Of a stretch of DNA of 64,000 nt, positions 7,239-16,472 are shown piece after piece. The stretch is from Syntrophus sp963665935 (lineage in GTDB: Bacteria > Desulfobacterota > Syntrophia > Syntrophales > Syntrophaceae): NCBI GenBank assembly GCA_963665935.1, contig OY762510.1, forward strand, positions 2,542,001 to 2,606,000, given 5' to 3'. The position numbers and the translations under genes were made by a program. Each line of letters starts with the position of its first letter. Position 1 is the first letter of the stretch. The notes beneath the pieces were generated by a model. The model did not search any database, was not told where the DNA came from, and saw nothing but the letters and a program-made list of their open reading frames with translations.

Positions 7239-8559
7239 GTCCGACAAAGTCCTCGATGGCATGCTTCAGAAGTTCTCCCTCCGTCTCCTGAATCTCGTAG
7301 GTGACCCGGACGGAGGGCTTCCTGAGATTCAGAAGCCTGCGCAAGTCCGCCGGTGTTGCAATCACGACCGCATCGCAGGGGGTTGCCTCGATGGCTTCCT
7401 TCAGTTCCTCTCTCTGACGCTGGGAATAGCCCATCGCCGGCAGGAGGTTGCCGATATGAGGATATGCCCGGAAGGTTTCCCGAAGAGAGCCCCGGGCGTA
7501 AGGCTTCGGATCGGCAAATTCCGCAACGCCGGCCTTCCGGGCGGCGAGGACCCCGGCTCCGTAAGGCATTCCGCCATGGGTCAGTGTGGGGCCGTCTTCA
7601 ACCACCAGCACGCATTTTCCCCGGATGCTTTCCGCATCATCAAGATAAATCGGAGAGGCTGTGGATATGATTTTTGCGCGGGGATTTTCTTGGCGGATGT
7701 TTTCTTCGACCTTCTTCACGGCCTCCGCTGCTGCGGTGTCCACCTTGTTGATGACGGCAATTTCCGCCCTCCTCAGGTTTGCTTCTCCCGGGTGGAAGGA
7801 AAATTCATGGCCGGCCCGATGGGGATCGAGGACGACGATCTCGATGTCCGGCCGCAGGAAGGGAAGATCGTTGTTCCCCCCGTCCCACAACAGGATGTCC
7901 GCCTCCTCCTCGGCCTTCCGAACGACCTCGGCGTAGTCGATACCGGAATAGACGATAATTCCCGCGCGAATGAGCGGTTCGAACTCTTCGAGTTCCTCGA
8001 TCGTGCAATCGCAGCTCTCCTCATCCGCCATGCTGCCGAACCGTTTCAGCCGACCCTCTTTCAGATCGAGATAGGGCATGGGATGGCGCAGGACGACCGG
8101 CCTTTTGCCCATCCCCTTGAGAAGGCCGGCGATGTATCTCGTGATCCCGCTTTTGCCGGCCCCGGTCCGGACGGAGCAGACGGAGATCACGGGCCGGGAA
8201 CAATCCAGCATGGTCCGATCCGGACCGAGGAGGAGAAAATCCGCGCCCAGGGCGAGGCAGAGCGAGGCCTTGTGCATGACGTACTCGTGGGAGACATCAC
8301 TATAGGAAAAAATGACCTGATTGACGGAATAATCCCGAATGAGGGTTGCCAGCTCCTCTTCCGGACGGATCGGGATGCCTTGGGGATAAAGCGATCCGGC
8401 AAGCTCCGGCGGATAGGTCCTCCCGCCGATCATGGGAATCTGCGTGGCGGTGAAGGCGACGACTTCGAAGTCGGCATGGCCCCGGTAGACCATGTTGAAA
8501 TTGTGGAAATCCCTTCCCGCCGCACCCATAATGATCACGCGCTGTCTCTTTCCGGTCAT
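7228..8559 (-). CDS. cyclic 2,3-diphosphoglycerate synthetase-like GTPase/ATPase
   Basis: 443-residue cytoplasmic P-loop protein. The N-terminal Rossmann-like part begins VIIMGAAGRDFHNFN. A nucleotide-binding loop VRTGAGKSGITRYI lies near residue 150, and LLWDGGNNDLPF and NKVDTAA resemble Walker B and G4-like elements. It matches the family annotated after the Methanothermus cyclic-2,3-diphosphoglycerate synthetase. In bacteria the true reaction of this family is not settled, so the name is a family label. It overlaps carbamate kinase by about 11 bp, suggesting the two act on related chemistry, possibly carbamoyl-phosphate metabolism. It is the first gene of the pair. Confidence 0.8.
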   Translation of the reverse strand: MTGKRQRVIIMGAAGRDFHNFNMVYRGHADFEVVAFTATQIPMIGGRTYPPELAGSLYPQGIPIRPEEELATLIRDYSVNQVIFSYSDVSHEYVMHKASLCLALGADFLLLGPDRTMLDCSRPVISVCSVRTGAGKSGITRYIAGLLKGMGKRPVVLRHPMPYLDLKEGRLKRFGSMADEESCDCTIEELEEFEPLIRAGIIVYSGIDYAEVVRKAEEEADILLWDGGNNDLPFLRPDIEIVVLDPHRAGHEFSFHPGEANLRRAEIAVINKVDTAAAEAVKKVEENIRQENPRAKIISTASPIYLDDAESIRGKCVLVVEDGPTLTHGGMPYGAGVLAARKAGVAEFADPKPYARGSLRETFRAYPHIGNLLPAMGYSQRQREELKEAIEATPCDAVVIATPADLRRLLNLRKPSVRVTYEIQETEGELLKHAIEDFVGHGK

Positions 8560-8792
8560 TTTGTTCCCCCGCCTGTCAAGAATGTCGAATCTTCTGTCTC
8601 TTGCTTCCTTCGGGATTATTCTTTCATAGATAACCCCGTGTAGTTTGATAGAGTCTTTATTATTCCTCAGGGATCATACCATGGATCAAGGTCTGGCGTC
8701 CCGCAAATTCGAATCAAACCATACAGGTCTGATCCGACATCTTTCTTTTTAATTCTCATCGCCTCTTCTCCTCTTCTGCGAGCCATTTGCCA
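8560..8792. other. intergenic region between divergent genes
   Basis: Part of a roughly 500-bp gap between the GTPase-like gene (leftward) and the FBPase gene (rightward). I see no supported gene here. It must hold the promoter of the leftward pair, but no clear -35/-10 was found. Confidence 0.4.
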
Positions 8793-8822
8793 TTGACGGG
8801 CAAATCTTGCTTGTCTTATACT
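8793..8822 (+). promoter_or_regulatory. candidate sigma-70 promoter upstream of FBPase
   Basis: TTGACG, an 18-bp spacer and TATACT, directed towards the FBPase gene. This would give a leader of roughly 240 nt. Confidence 0.5.
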
Positions 8823-8844
8823 TCCCTCATTAGGAGGTAGTTCC

Positions 8845-8895
8845 TTGTCAAACGCGCCAAATCGCAACGCTGCGGATGGAGAAGTTTTTCCCTGA
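8845..8895 (+). CDS. possible 16-residue leader peptide
   Basis: A TTG start 7 bases after a strong AGGAGG opens a 16-codon frame (MSNAPNRNAADGEVFP) ending in TGA. It lies between the candidate promoter and the FBPase gene. The strong SD is the main evidence. Coding potential is otherwise unprovable at this length; it may be chance. Confidence 0.25.
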   Translation: MSNAPNRNAADGEVFP

Positions 8896-9067
8896 CATAA
8901 GTTCCGCAGATACCCTGTTCAGTATTGTCAGGGCATAAAAAGTCTCATCGTTTGCCCCCGCCAGCAGCGGGATTTCATAAGTATGCGGTTATTGTAACGC
9001 CGGAGAGTGCATCTGCATTGCCGCTGATTTCAGTGGTGTAACCCTTAGACATCCGAGGAGGTGCAAA

Positions 9068-10174
9068 ATGGCAACGACGCTGAGCATTATCAAGGCCGAC
9101 GTGGGAAGCATCGGCGGCCACATCCGACCAAGCGAGCGGTTGATACAGGCGGTCGGAGATTATGTCACGACGAAAGGGAAGGGGATCATTTCCGATTTTT
9201 TCCTCAGCCATACGGGGGACGACATCGCCCTTCTTTTCTCCCATTCCCGGGGCAAGGGCGATGGGAATATCCATCAGTTGGCCTGGGAGGCCTTTGTGAC
9301 CGGGACGCAGGTGGCCAAGGAGCAAGGTCTTTATGGGGCGGGGCAGGATTTGCTGAAGGATTCCTTTTCCGGAAACGTGAGGGGAATGGGGCCTGCTGTG
9401 GCTGAAATGGAGTTCGAGGAGCGGCCGAATGAGCCGTTCCTTTTTTTCGCCGCCGATAAAACGGATCCTGGCGCCTATAACCTGCCCCTCTATCTTGCCT
9501 TCGCAGATCCCATGTACAATTCCGGATTGATGCTCAGTCCTTCGATGAACAAAGGGTTCCGGTTTGTCATCATGGATGTTGAATACACGAAGGGCGACCG
9601 GGTCATTGAATTGAACGCACCGGAGGAAACATACGATATCGCCGCTCTGCTGAGAGACAACCAGCGCTTTGTCGTCGAGTCGATCTTTTCCCGCAACACG
9701 GGAGACATCTCCGTATCCGTGAGCACCACCAGGCTTCACAACATTGCGGGCAAGTACACCGGAAAAGACGATCCGGTGATGCTGGTTCGAGTCCAGGGAA
9801 CCTTTCCGGCGACGGGTGAAGTATTGGCCCCTTACAGCATCGGCCATTTCGTGGCCGGCTTTATGAGAGGAAGCCACACCGGACCGCTGATGCCTGTAAA
9901 AATGAATTCCGGCATCTCCTTTTTTGATGGGCCGCCGGTGGTTTGCTGCCTTGGCTTCTGTGTCCACAAGGGAAAATTCACGGAACCCGCCGATGTTTTC
10001 GACCATCCCTACTGGGACTACATCCGCAGCAGGGTTTCGAGGAAGGCAACCGAAATGCGGGCTCAGGGCTTCTCGGGAGCGGCGATGCTTCCCTACAGTG
10101 AATTGGAATATGGTGGGATTGTTGAAAAGATGAAGCTTCTTGAGCAGAGATTTAAAGTGCGGGGTGAAATTTAG
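9068..10174 (+). CDS. fbp: fructose-1,6-bisphosphatase, class V (aldolase/phosphatase type)
   Basis: 368-residue enzyme of the archaeal/deep-bacterial FBP aldolase/phosphatase family, which both condenses triose phosphates and dephosphorylates fructose-1,6-bisphosphate in gluconeogenesis. Family features: the N-terminal TLSIIKADVGSIGGHIRPS (Asp and His of the metal site), SHTGDDIALL, YGAGQDLLKDSFSGNVRGMGP and ADKTDPGAYNLPLY. Length matches the family. AGGAGG precedes the ATG. It is monocistronic as far as visible, with its own long leader. It would suit an anaerobe that builds sugars from acetyl-CoA or aromatic/fatty acid breakdown products. Whether aldolase activity is retained cannot be read from sequence here. 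Confidence 0.93.
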   Translation: MATTLSIIKADVGSIGGHIRPSERLIQAVGDYVTTKGKGIISDFFLSHTGDDIALLFSHSRGKGDGNIHQLAWEAFVTGTQVAKEQGLYGAGQDLLKDSFSGNVRGMGPAVAEMEFEERPNEPFLFFAADKTDPGAYNLPLYLAFADPMYNSGLMLSPSMNKGFRFVIMDVEYTKGDRVIELNAPEETYDIAALLRDNQRFVVESIFSRNTGDISVSVSTTRLHNIAGKYTGKDDPVMLVRVQGTFPATGEVLAPYSIGHFVAGFMRGSHTGPLMPVKMNSGISFFDGPPVVCCLGFCVHKGKFTEPADVFDHPYWDYIRSRVSRKATEMRAQGFSGAAMLPYSELEYGGIVEKMKLLEQRFKVRGEI

Positions 10175-10279
10175 GGCGTTCTAGTTTCCGGCGGCCCTGT
10201 CTGGAGAGAAGCTTGTATCGTTGCTGGAGAGAGTGCACTGCATTCCTGATGCTGATGCGGTAAGGTTCCGCTTGAAACA

Positions 10280-11404
10280 ATGAAGATCAAATCCTTTGAA
10301 TTCAGCCTGCGGGAACTGGGAGGGGCGATGGGGGATTTCGGAACCCTCTTCCCTCTGGCCATCGGCTATATCTATGTCTGCGGCCTCAACCCCTCCGGTT
10401 TTCTGGTCATGATGGGGCTGGCCAACATCGTTACCGGTCTCGTGTACCGGCTGCCCATGCCCATCGAACCTATGAAAGTGCTGGCCATTGTGGCCATTGC
10501 CCAGCACTGGACGCCTTCCATGGTTTATGCCTCGGGATTCGGCATGGGCCTGATCTGGATTCTCTTTTCCATCACCGGTCTGGTGGATCGGCTGGCAAGA
10601 TGGACACCTCCCTCCGTACTTCGGGGCATTCAGACGGCGCTCGGGGTCATGCTGACGGTTGAAGCGGTGAAGCTGCTGTCGGCGGGTTGGACCCTCGGCC
10701 TGATCTCTCTGATGATCGTCCTGGCCCTGCGGAAGAATCGCTATGCGCCGGCTGCGATGGTCCTGATGGCCCTCGGGATCGCCGTCATGTTTGCAAAAGG
10801 GGAAGTCCATCACATCGCCGCTCCCGGTTTCAGTCTGCCGCCATTGACGACATTCACCCTTCGGGAGATTTGGGATGCCCTGCTCCTGGCAGGTTTTGCG
10901 CAGATTCCCCTGACCATTACGAACGCCGCCATCGCCACCGCCGCACTCCTCTCCAGCTATTGGCCGGATCGGCCGGTGACGGTAAGGAAACTTTCCTGGA
11001 ATCAGGGGATTATGAATACGGTTTTGCCCTTCCTGGGGGGGATGCCGATGTGCCACGGCGCCGGCGGGTTGGCCGGACAGTACTATTTCGGGGCGCGCAC
11101 CGGCGGTGCCAACATTCTGGAAGGAATGATTGAAATTTCTCTTGGACTGTTCCTCTCCGCGTCCATCGCCGGCCTTTTCTCCCTTTTCCCCGGAGCCATT
11201 GTCGGCGCCATGATGTTTATGGTGGGGATCGAACTCATGAAGTTTGCCCGGGAGGTCCGCATCGGAAAGGATCTGATCCCTTTGGGAACGACACTGGTGA
11301 TTTCCCTGTTGGCCAACATGGCTTACGGCTTTCTGGCCGGTCTTGTTGTCCATTATCTGATGCCGCTTCTTTTCAGAAGCCGATCCAAAGAAGGGGAATT
11401 TTGA
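10280..11404 (+). CDS. MOT1-family molybdate/sulfate transporter
   Basis: 374-residue integral membrane protein with about ten hydrophobic segments. It carries the hallmarks of the SulP-related MOT1 molybdate transporters: GAMGDFGTLFPL near the N-terminus and GGMPMCHGAGGLAGQYYFGA near residue 255, which line the anion site in the family. It is expected in the inner membrane, importing molybdate or sulfate. The stop is 4 bp before the start of the MFS gene, so they are probably one operon. moaA and other molybdenum-related genes occur about 33 kb away, consistent with active molybdoenzyme use. The exact anion is an inference from the family. Confidence 0.85.
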   Translation: MKIKSFEFSLRELGGAMGDFGTLFPLAIGYIYVCGLNPSGFLVMMGLANIVTGLVYRLPMPIEPMKVLAIVAIAQHWTPSMVYASGFGMGLIWILFSITGLVDRLARWTPPSVLRGIQTALGVMLTVEAVKLLSAGWTLGLISLMIVLALRKNRYAPAAMVLMALGIAVMFAKGEVHHIAAPGFSLPPLTTFTLREIWDALLLAGFAQIPLTITNAAIATAALLSSYWPDRPVTVRKLSWNQGIMNTVLPFLGGMPMCHGAGGLAGQYYFGARTGGANILEGMIEISLGLFLSASIAGLFSLFPGAIVGAMMFMVGIELMKFAREVRIGKDLIPLGTTLVISLLANMAYGFLAGLVVHYLMPLLFRSRSKEGEF

Positions 11405-11407
11405 ACA

Positions 11408-12693
11408 ATGAATGAGATGATATCCAATTCCCGGATGAAATTTATTCTGCGGGCGTTACGTTATCGTAATTACCGTCTTTTCTTTTTCGGGCAGGGTATT
11501 TCACTTATCGGCACATGGATGCAGTCATTGGCCTTGAGCTGGCTGGCATACCGTCTGACGAATTCCCCCTTGTTCCTGGGTGTCATCGGTTTTACCAGCC
11601 AGATTCCCACTTTTCTGTTTTCTCCTCTTGCGGGTGTCTATGCGGATCGCTGGAATCGATACCGGCTTCTAATCCTTACCCAATCGCTCGCGATGATTCA
11701 GGCGTCGATACTGGCGGTCCTGACGCTGACCGGAGTCGTAACCATCTGGCATCTTATTCTGCTGAGTTTCTTCCTGGGAATCATCAACGCCTTCGATGTT
11801 CCCATCCGTCAATCCTTCGTCATTGAAATGGTGGAAAGGAAAGAGGATCTAGGAAATGCCATTGCGCTGAACTCCCTCCTTTTCAATAGCGCCCGGCTGG
11901 TTGGACCGACTCTGGCAGGCATGATCATCGCCATCACCGGGGAAGGTATCTGTTTCCTCATCAATGCGCTCAGCTACCTTGCTGTTATCCCTGCCCTGCT
12001 GGCCATGCATATTCACAAAAGAATTACCGGATCTCGCCGGACATCGCTGAAGGAAGGGTTGGCCGAGGGGTATCGTTATGTTCGCAGCTCTCTTGCCATC
12101 CGCTACATCCTGCTGCAGCTTTCCCTGATGAGTTTCATGGGAATGTCCTATGCCGTTCTCCTGCCCGTTTTTGCCCGGGATATCCTTGGAGGCGGACCCC
12201 ATACCCTGGGATACCTGGTGGGGGCCGCCGGAGCAGGGGCCATGCTGGGGGCGCTCTTTCTTGCCTCACGGGAATCCGTAGTAGGATTGGGCAGGCTGAT
12301 TGCCTTCTCCTCGGGATGCTTTGGAATCGGAGTCTTTCTCTTTTCCTTCTCAAAAGTGCTTCCACTTTCTCTGCTGCTACTGGTCGGCATCGGGTTCGGC
12401 CTTATGGTACAGATGGCTGCCAGCAATACGATTCTGCAGACGATTGTCGAGGAGGACAAGAGAGGGAGGATCATGAGCTTCTTCACCATTTCCTTCATGG
12501 GCATCTCCCCTTCGGAAGCCTTTTTGCGGGTTCGCTGGCAACCCATATCGGGGCGCCATCGACGCTTGCCCTTTCCGGGACCTGCTGCCTGCTCGGAGCG
12601 GCTCTATTTTACAGAAAACTTCCGGATATCCGCAAAATTGTAAGTCCTATTTACCGGGAGATGGGAATCCTTCCCCCCTTTCCGAAAACATGA
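11408..12693 (+). pseudogene. MFS exporter (EntS-like) broken by a -1 frameshift
   Basis: A major facilitator with about 12 transmembrane helices, of the MFS_3/enterobactin-exporter type (N-terminal YRLFFFGQGISLIGTWMQSL; LAGVYADRWNRYRLL). The opening frame runs to 12643 but its last 45 or so residues are nonsense. The true C-terminus (PFGSLFAGSLATHIGAPSTL onward) continues in another frame to the TGA at 12691. One base appears to be missing in the C run at 12507-12510: adding one C gives MGISPFGSLFAG without interruption. It could be a real mutation or a sequence error. The stop overlaps an upstream start of the deaminase gene (ATGA). Confidence 0.88.
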
Positions 12694-12794
12694 TGGAATA
12701 CGACAAAACTCGGGCTGATGTTGCTGCTGCGGTCCTTTTCGATCAGGGATATTTGGGGAACGAATTGATAATGATTAAAGCGCGAGGGTATTAC

Positions 12795-13385
12795 ATGGGT
12801 AATCAACGAAGAGAGAAGGAGGCTTGTTCAATTTTCATCGACTTGCCCTCCTGGGTTTATGAGGTGCTTGGTACATCAGCCCCGTGTTCCACCGATGAGG
12901 ATAAGATGCGGCTGGCAATCAGGCTGGCGCGCGAGAATGTCCTGCAGGGAACCGGCTGGCCTTTTGGTGCGGCCATCTTTCATCAACCGGGCAATCATCT
13001 GGTCGCCGTCGGCATCAACAGTGTGGAGCGTCTGCAGAATGCCATTCTTCACGCCGAGGTCATGGCCATCATGCTGGCGGAGGCGCACCTGCATTCCTAT
13101 TCCCTTCGCACGAAGGGATCTTCCTATCACGAACTGATCACCACCTGCGAGCCTTGCGCCATGTGCCTTGGGGCCGCATTATGGAGCGGAGCGCGTAGAA
13201 TTGTCTGCGGAGCCGGCCGTGAAGATGCATCCGGACTTGGATTTGAAGAGGGTCCGGTGTTTCCGGAGTCTTATCTCTACCTGGAAGCCCGCGGTATTGA
13301 GATTGTCCATGGGATTCTGGCCGACGAGGCGCGCGCCGTATTCGACCTGTACCGTCAGCAGCAGGGATTGATCTACAACGCCTGA
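12795..13385 (+). CDS. nucleoside/cytidine deaminase-fold protein
   Basis: 196-residue zinc deaminase of the tRNA-adenosine/guanine deaminase fold. The zinc site is visible: HAEVMAI (His ligand plus proton-shuttling Glu) and CEPCAMCLGA (two Cys ligands). The N-terminal WPFGAAIFH matches the substrate-binding strand. The ATG at 12795 has GAGGG six bases upstream and gives a normal family N-terminus (SIFIDLPSWV). The frame also extends to an ATG at 12690 that overlaps the MFS stop, so a longer form is possible. Substrate cannot be read from the sequence; guanine, cytosine or a modified base are candidates. Confidence 0.85.
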   Translation: MGNQRREKEACSIFIDLPSWVYEVLGTSAPCSTDEDKMRLAIRLARENVLQGTGWPFGAAIFHQPGNHLVAVGINSVERLQNAILHAEVMAIMLAEAHLHSYSLRTKGSSYHELITTCEPCAMCLGAALWSGARRIVCGAGREDASGLGFEEGPVFPESYLYLEARGIEIVHGILADEARAVFDLYRQQQGLIYNA

Positions 13386-13553
13386 CGAACGGTCTTTGCA
13401 CGTTTTCATTCGGAACAGGGTTGTCTTACCTTACTCCTCATGCCGTAAGCGACCGATTGCAGCCAAGATCAGTCGTTTAACCTGTATTCATCACGGGGAA
13501 ACGTTTCATGCATTGCCTGCAGCAGAAGCCTGTCCAGGAACAACAGGATCGCT

Positions 13554-13865
13554 TCACTGATCCAGATTTTTCACAAAATGAAGCAGGAACTTGATTCCCT
13601 TTTGTATTTCCGGTTCTTTCAGCACCTTCAGCAGTCCTAAAAGTCCGATGGTGCGATTATCCTGTGCCGCTTCCTGCGAGGCTTTCCTGGCGGATTTCAG
13701 AATTGTTTCGATTCCCGCAATACCCCCACACTCCGCAGCCAGTTGGTCACCCATCACCAGGAAACGGTTTGCCTCTTCAGCCCAGCGGGAAACGGTACCC
13801 GTGCTGAGGGCGTTTCTCACGGCGTCTGGCAGTGTAATACTCCAGGCATTGAAATGGTAAAACAA
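13554..13865 (-). CDS. DUF1641 family protein
   Basis: About 103 residues. The C-terminal half (LGLLGLLKVLKEPEIQKGIKFLLHFVKNL) matches the DUF1641 family, often found near oxidoreductases or formate dehydrogenase genes, function unknown. The frame opens with a TTG at 13865 with no strong SD, so the start is uncertain. It is divergent from the RND efflux operon. Confidence 0.65.
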   Translation of the reverse strand: MFYHFNAWSITLPDAVRNALSTGTVSRWAEEANRFLVMGDQLAAECGGIAGIETILKSARKASQEAAQDNRTIGLLGLLKVLKEPEIQKGIKFLLHFVKNLDQ

Positions 13866-13896
13866 GAAAGGCGCATTGGACTCGGAAAACTTTTTC

Positions 13897-13926
13897 TTGT
13901 TGAAGGTAGAGGCTTTCCCCTATAAT
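13897..13926 (+). promoter_or_regulatory. candidate sigma-70 promoter of the RND efflux operon
   Basis: TATAAT at 13921-13926 preceded by TTGTTG with an 18-bp spacer (or TTGAAG with 15 bp). It lies about 60 bp before the first efflux gene and overlaps no coding sequence. Confidence 0.6.
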
Positions 13927-13983
13927 GACCCATCCTTTCCATAATGTGCGTAAAGTTGCCCTCAAGAGGAAAAGTGAGGCCTC

Positions 13984-15381
13984 ATGGTACGAAGAGCTTC
14001 CATCAAAAGTCGATCCCGTCCCACGCTGGTTCTGATTTTGACCTTTTTTCTCGTCTTGACGGCCTTTCCCGTCCAGGCTCGGGAACAGTCTTTTTCCCTT
14101 TCCGATGCCATCCGTTATGCCCTGAGTCACAACTACGAGATCCGGGCCGCCGAGAGTTCTCTTGCCGCCAAGAAGGACGAGGTGGGCATGGCGCGGAGCA
14201 ACCTCCTGCCCAGATTATATTTCGAGGAGCGGTACCTGCGCACCAATAATCCTACTTACGCCTTCATGGCCAAGCTGAATCAGGGACGCTTTACCCAGCA
14301 GGACTTCGCCATCGACAGCCTGAACAATCCCAGCCCTGTGGACGACTACCAGACCCAACTCGGTTTTGAGCAGCCCCTTTTCGTGCCGAAGGCGTGGATC
14401 GGCCTTGACCTCTCGAAGCGCGAGCACGAGGCCGGCCGCAGCGAGTTTACCCGCAGGAAGGAGGAGATCGCCTTTCAGGTCTGCCGGGCGTGGCTTAATG
14501 TTCATACGGCCAGGGCGCAGCTCGACGTGGCCGAGAAGGGGGTTGCCGATGCCCGGGAACATTTCCGGATCGCCAAACTGCGCTACGAAGCCGATCTCGG
14601 CATGGTTGCCGACACGCTGCGGGCTGGAACCGCCCTTGCCGAAGCGATGCAACACCGGGTCACGGCAGAGAAGCAGTTCAACCTGGCCCGGCGCATGCTC
14701 GGGCTGCTGCTGGGCCTTTCGGAGGCAGTGGATGTGACGGGGAAAATTCCCGATTTTGAGGTCCACGAAATGGCGGAATATGAAAAGATCTCCCAGACCA
14801 GGGAGGATGTGCGCTCACTGGTGCTTCGCTGCGAGAACGCCGAGAAGAATATCCGGCTGTCGGAATCGGACTATCTGCCCACCGTCGGCGTCGGGGGAGG
14901 CTGGCAGTGGAATGACCCTTCCCATGCTTTCGGCGGCGAGGGAGACAGCTGGCAGGTGATGGCCTTCCTGCGGTGGAACCTTTTCGACGGGACCAGGCGT
15001 GAATATGAACGATCGAAGGCAAAGAACCAGGCCAGACAGGCCAGTGAACAACTGCAGGGACTGAAAAACGCGGTAGCCTACGGGCTTTATCAGGCGCAGC
15101 TCGGCCTGGAAGAAGCCAAGGCCAACCTGGAGCTGGCCCGGGAGGCCCTCAAGACGGCAGAGGAGGGAAAGCGCCTCGTGCAGATGCGTTACGAGAACGC
15201 CTTCTCCCCCATCGTGGACCTTCTGGATACCCAGGTGGTCCTCGACCGGGCGCGGGCTGGCCTTGTTGCCGGGGAGAACGAGTACCGGATTGCTGTCCTC
15301 AATCTGGGCTGGGAAAGTGGAACGATTCTCCGGGATCTCGGCATCGCGGTTGAGGAGAAGAATGAGATAGGACTCCGATGA
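13984..15381 (+). CDS. TolC-family outer membrane efflux protein
   Basis: 465 residues with a cleavable signal peptide (ending VQAREQ) and the two-fold OEP repeat of long alpha-helices rich in Glu/Ala/Arg/Lys, for example RAAESSLAAKKDEVGMARSN and the C-terminal AKANLELAREALKTAEEGKR. It would form the outer membrane channel trimer of a tripartite pump. GTGAGG lies upstream of the ATG. Its last bases overlap the next start by 4 bp (ATGA), so it is the first gene of a tightly coupled OMF-MFP-RND operon. Confidence 0.92.
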   Translation: MVRRASIKSRSRPTLVLILTFFLVLTAFPVQAREQSFSLSDAIRYALSHNYEIRAAESSLAAKKDEVGMARSNLLPRLYFEERYLRTNNPTYAFMAKLNQGRFTQQDFAIDSLNNPSPVDDYQTQLGFEQPLFVPKAWIGLDLSKREHEAGRSEFTRRKEEIAFQVCRAWLNVHTARAQLDVAEKGVADAREHFRIAKLRYEADLGMVADTLRAGTALAEAMQHRVTAEKQFNLARRMLGLLLGLSEAVDVTGKIPDFEVHEMAEYEKISQTREDVRSLVLRCENAEKNIRLSESDYLPTVGVGGGWQWNDPSHAFGGEGDSWQVMAFLRWNLFDGTRREYERSKAKNQARQASEQLQGLKNAVAYGLYQAQLGLEEAKANLELAREALKTAEEGKRLVQMRYENAFSPIVDLLDTQVVLDRARAGLVAGENEYRIAVLNLGWESGTILRDLGIAVEEKNEIGLR

Positions 15382-16472
15382 AAGCGAAAGTAACGCGGCA
15401 AAGAGGAACGATTGCGGTTTTGGTTCTGCTGTTCCTTTTTTCAGGCTGTGGTGACAAGGTGTCGCCCGGCACGGTGAAGGTGAAACGGCAGGCGATTTCC
15501 GGGGTGACCGTCTCGATGGTACAGCCCTCAGCCATTGCTGACGAGTATGAAACATCGGGCACGGTGAAGGCCGGGATTTCCAGCATCATTGCCAGCCGGA
15601 TCATGGGCGCCGTTACGACCATTTATATCCGGGCGGGCGAGCCCGTCAGGGCCGGGCAGCTTCTGGCCATCATCGATAACCGCGATGCCGTCCAGAGGGT
15701 GCGCGCCGCCGAGCAGTCCCTGAAGGCGGCCGAACAGGGCCGGGTCATGGCCGATCTGACCTATCGTCGTTACAAGAGGCTCCATGACGAAAAGGCCCTG
15801 TCACGGCAGGAGATCGACCAGATCGAAACTTCGAAGAGGGTGGCCGATGCCGGTTACGAGCAGGCCCGGGCCGGGCTAGAGGAAGCCCGCGTTCAGCTGG
15901 GATTTTCCCGGATCGTGGCGCCTGCGGCGGGCATCGTGACGGACAAGCGGATCGACCCCGGCAGCATGGCCCTTCCGGGAATGCACCTCTTCACGGTCGA
16001 GAGCCAGGGTAATTTTCTCCTGGAAGCCGCCGTGGATGAGTCCCTGTCGGGAAAGCTGTCCGTCGGGATGCCAGCCGGAATCTCCATCGATGCCATTGGT
16101 CTTACAACCAACGGAAAGATCAGCGAGGTCGTTCCTACCGTGGACCCGGCCACGAGGACGTTTCTAGTCAAGATTTCCCTTTCCCCCGGCAGGGGGCTTC
16201 GCAGCGGTCTTTTTGCGCGGGTGCGTCTACCCTTGGGGCGGCGCGAGGCCCTTCTGATTCCGAAAGGGGCGCTGGTGGAGAAGGGCCAGCTCACGGGAGT
16301 CTATGCAGTCGATGCGAAAGGGGTTGTGACCTACCGGCTGGTCCGGACCGGGAAGCCCTATGAGGGCGGCATTGAAATCCTCTCAGGCCTCAATGCCGGT
16401 GAGCGGATCATCTCGGCGGGGCTGGAAAAGGCGGTCGACGGCGGCCAGATCTCCGGAGGGGCAGCTCGATGA
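15378..16472 (+). CDS. RND efflux periplasmic adaptor (membrane fusion lipoprotein)
   Basis: 364 residues. The N-terminus is a lipoprotein signal with lipobox FSGC, so it is likely lipid-anchored in the inner membrane facing the periplasm. The lipoyl-like half motif ASRIMGAVTTIYIRAGEPV, a coiled-coil hairpin (about 95-165), the second half motif IVAPAAGIVTDKRIDPGSM and a beta-barrel/membrane-proximal C-terminus are all visible. It couples the RND pump to the TolC-like channel. It overlaps both neighbours by ATGA. No His-rich metal-binding stretch was seen, so a metal-efflux role is not supported. Confidence 0.92.
   Translation: MKAKVTRQRGTIAVLVLLFLFSGCGDKVSPGTVKVKRQAISGVTVSMVQPSAIADEYETSGTVKAGISSIIASRIMGAVTTIYIRAGEPVRAGQLLAIIDNRDAVQRVRAAEQSLKAAEQGRVMADLTYRRYKRLHDEKALSRQEIDQIETSKRVADAGYEQARAGLEEARVQLGFSRIVAPAAGIVTDKRIDPGSMALPGMHLFTVESQGNFLLEAAVDESLSGKLSVGMPAGISIDAIGLTTNGKISEVVPTVDPATRTFLVKISLSPGRGLRSGLFARVRLPLGRREALLIPKGALVEKGQLTGVYAVDAKGVVTYRLVRTGKPYEGGIEILSGLNAGERIISAGLEKAVDGGQISGGAAR

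Noticed and set aside
6288..8643. Two long plus-strand frames (338 and 491 codons) opposite arcC and the GTPase-like gene
   Set aside because: Both are antisense to clearly recognised genes and their sequence is His/Arg/Asp-rich shadow composition.
8667..8867. 66-codon minus-strand frame
   Set aside because: No SD, no family, and it overlaps the candidate FBPase promoter.
10181..11353. 390-codon frame antisense to the MOT1 transporter
   Set aside because: Antisense shadow of a membrane protein gene, with low-complexity His/Gln/Gly-rich sequence.
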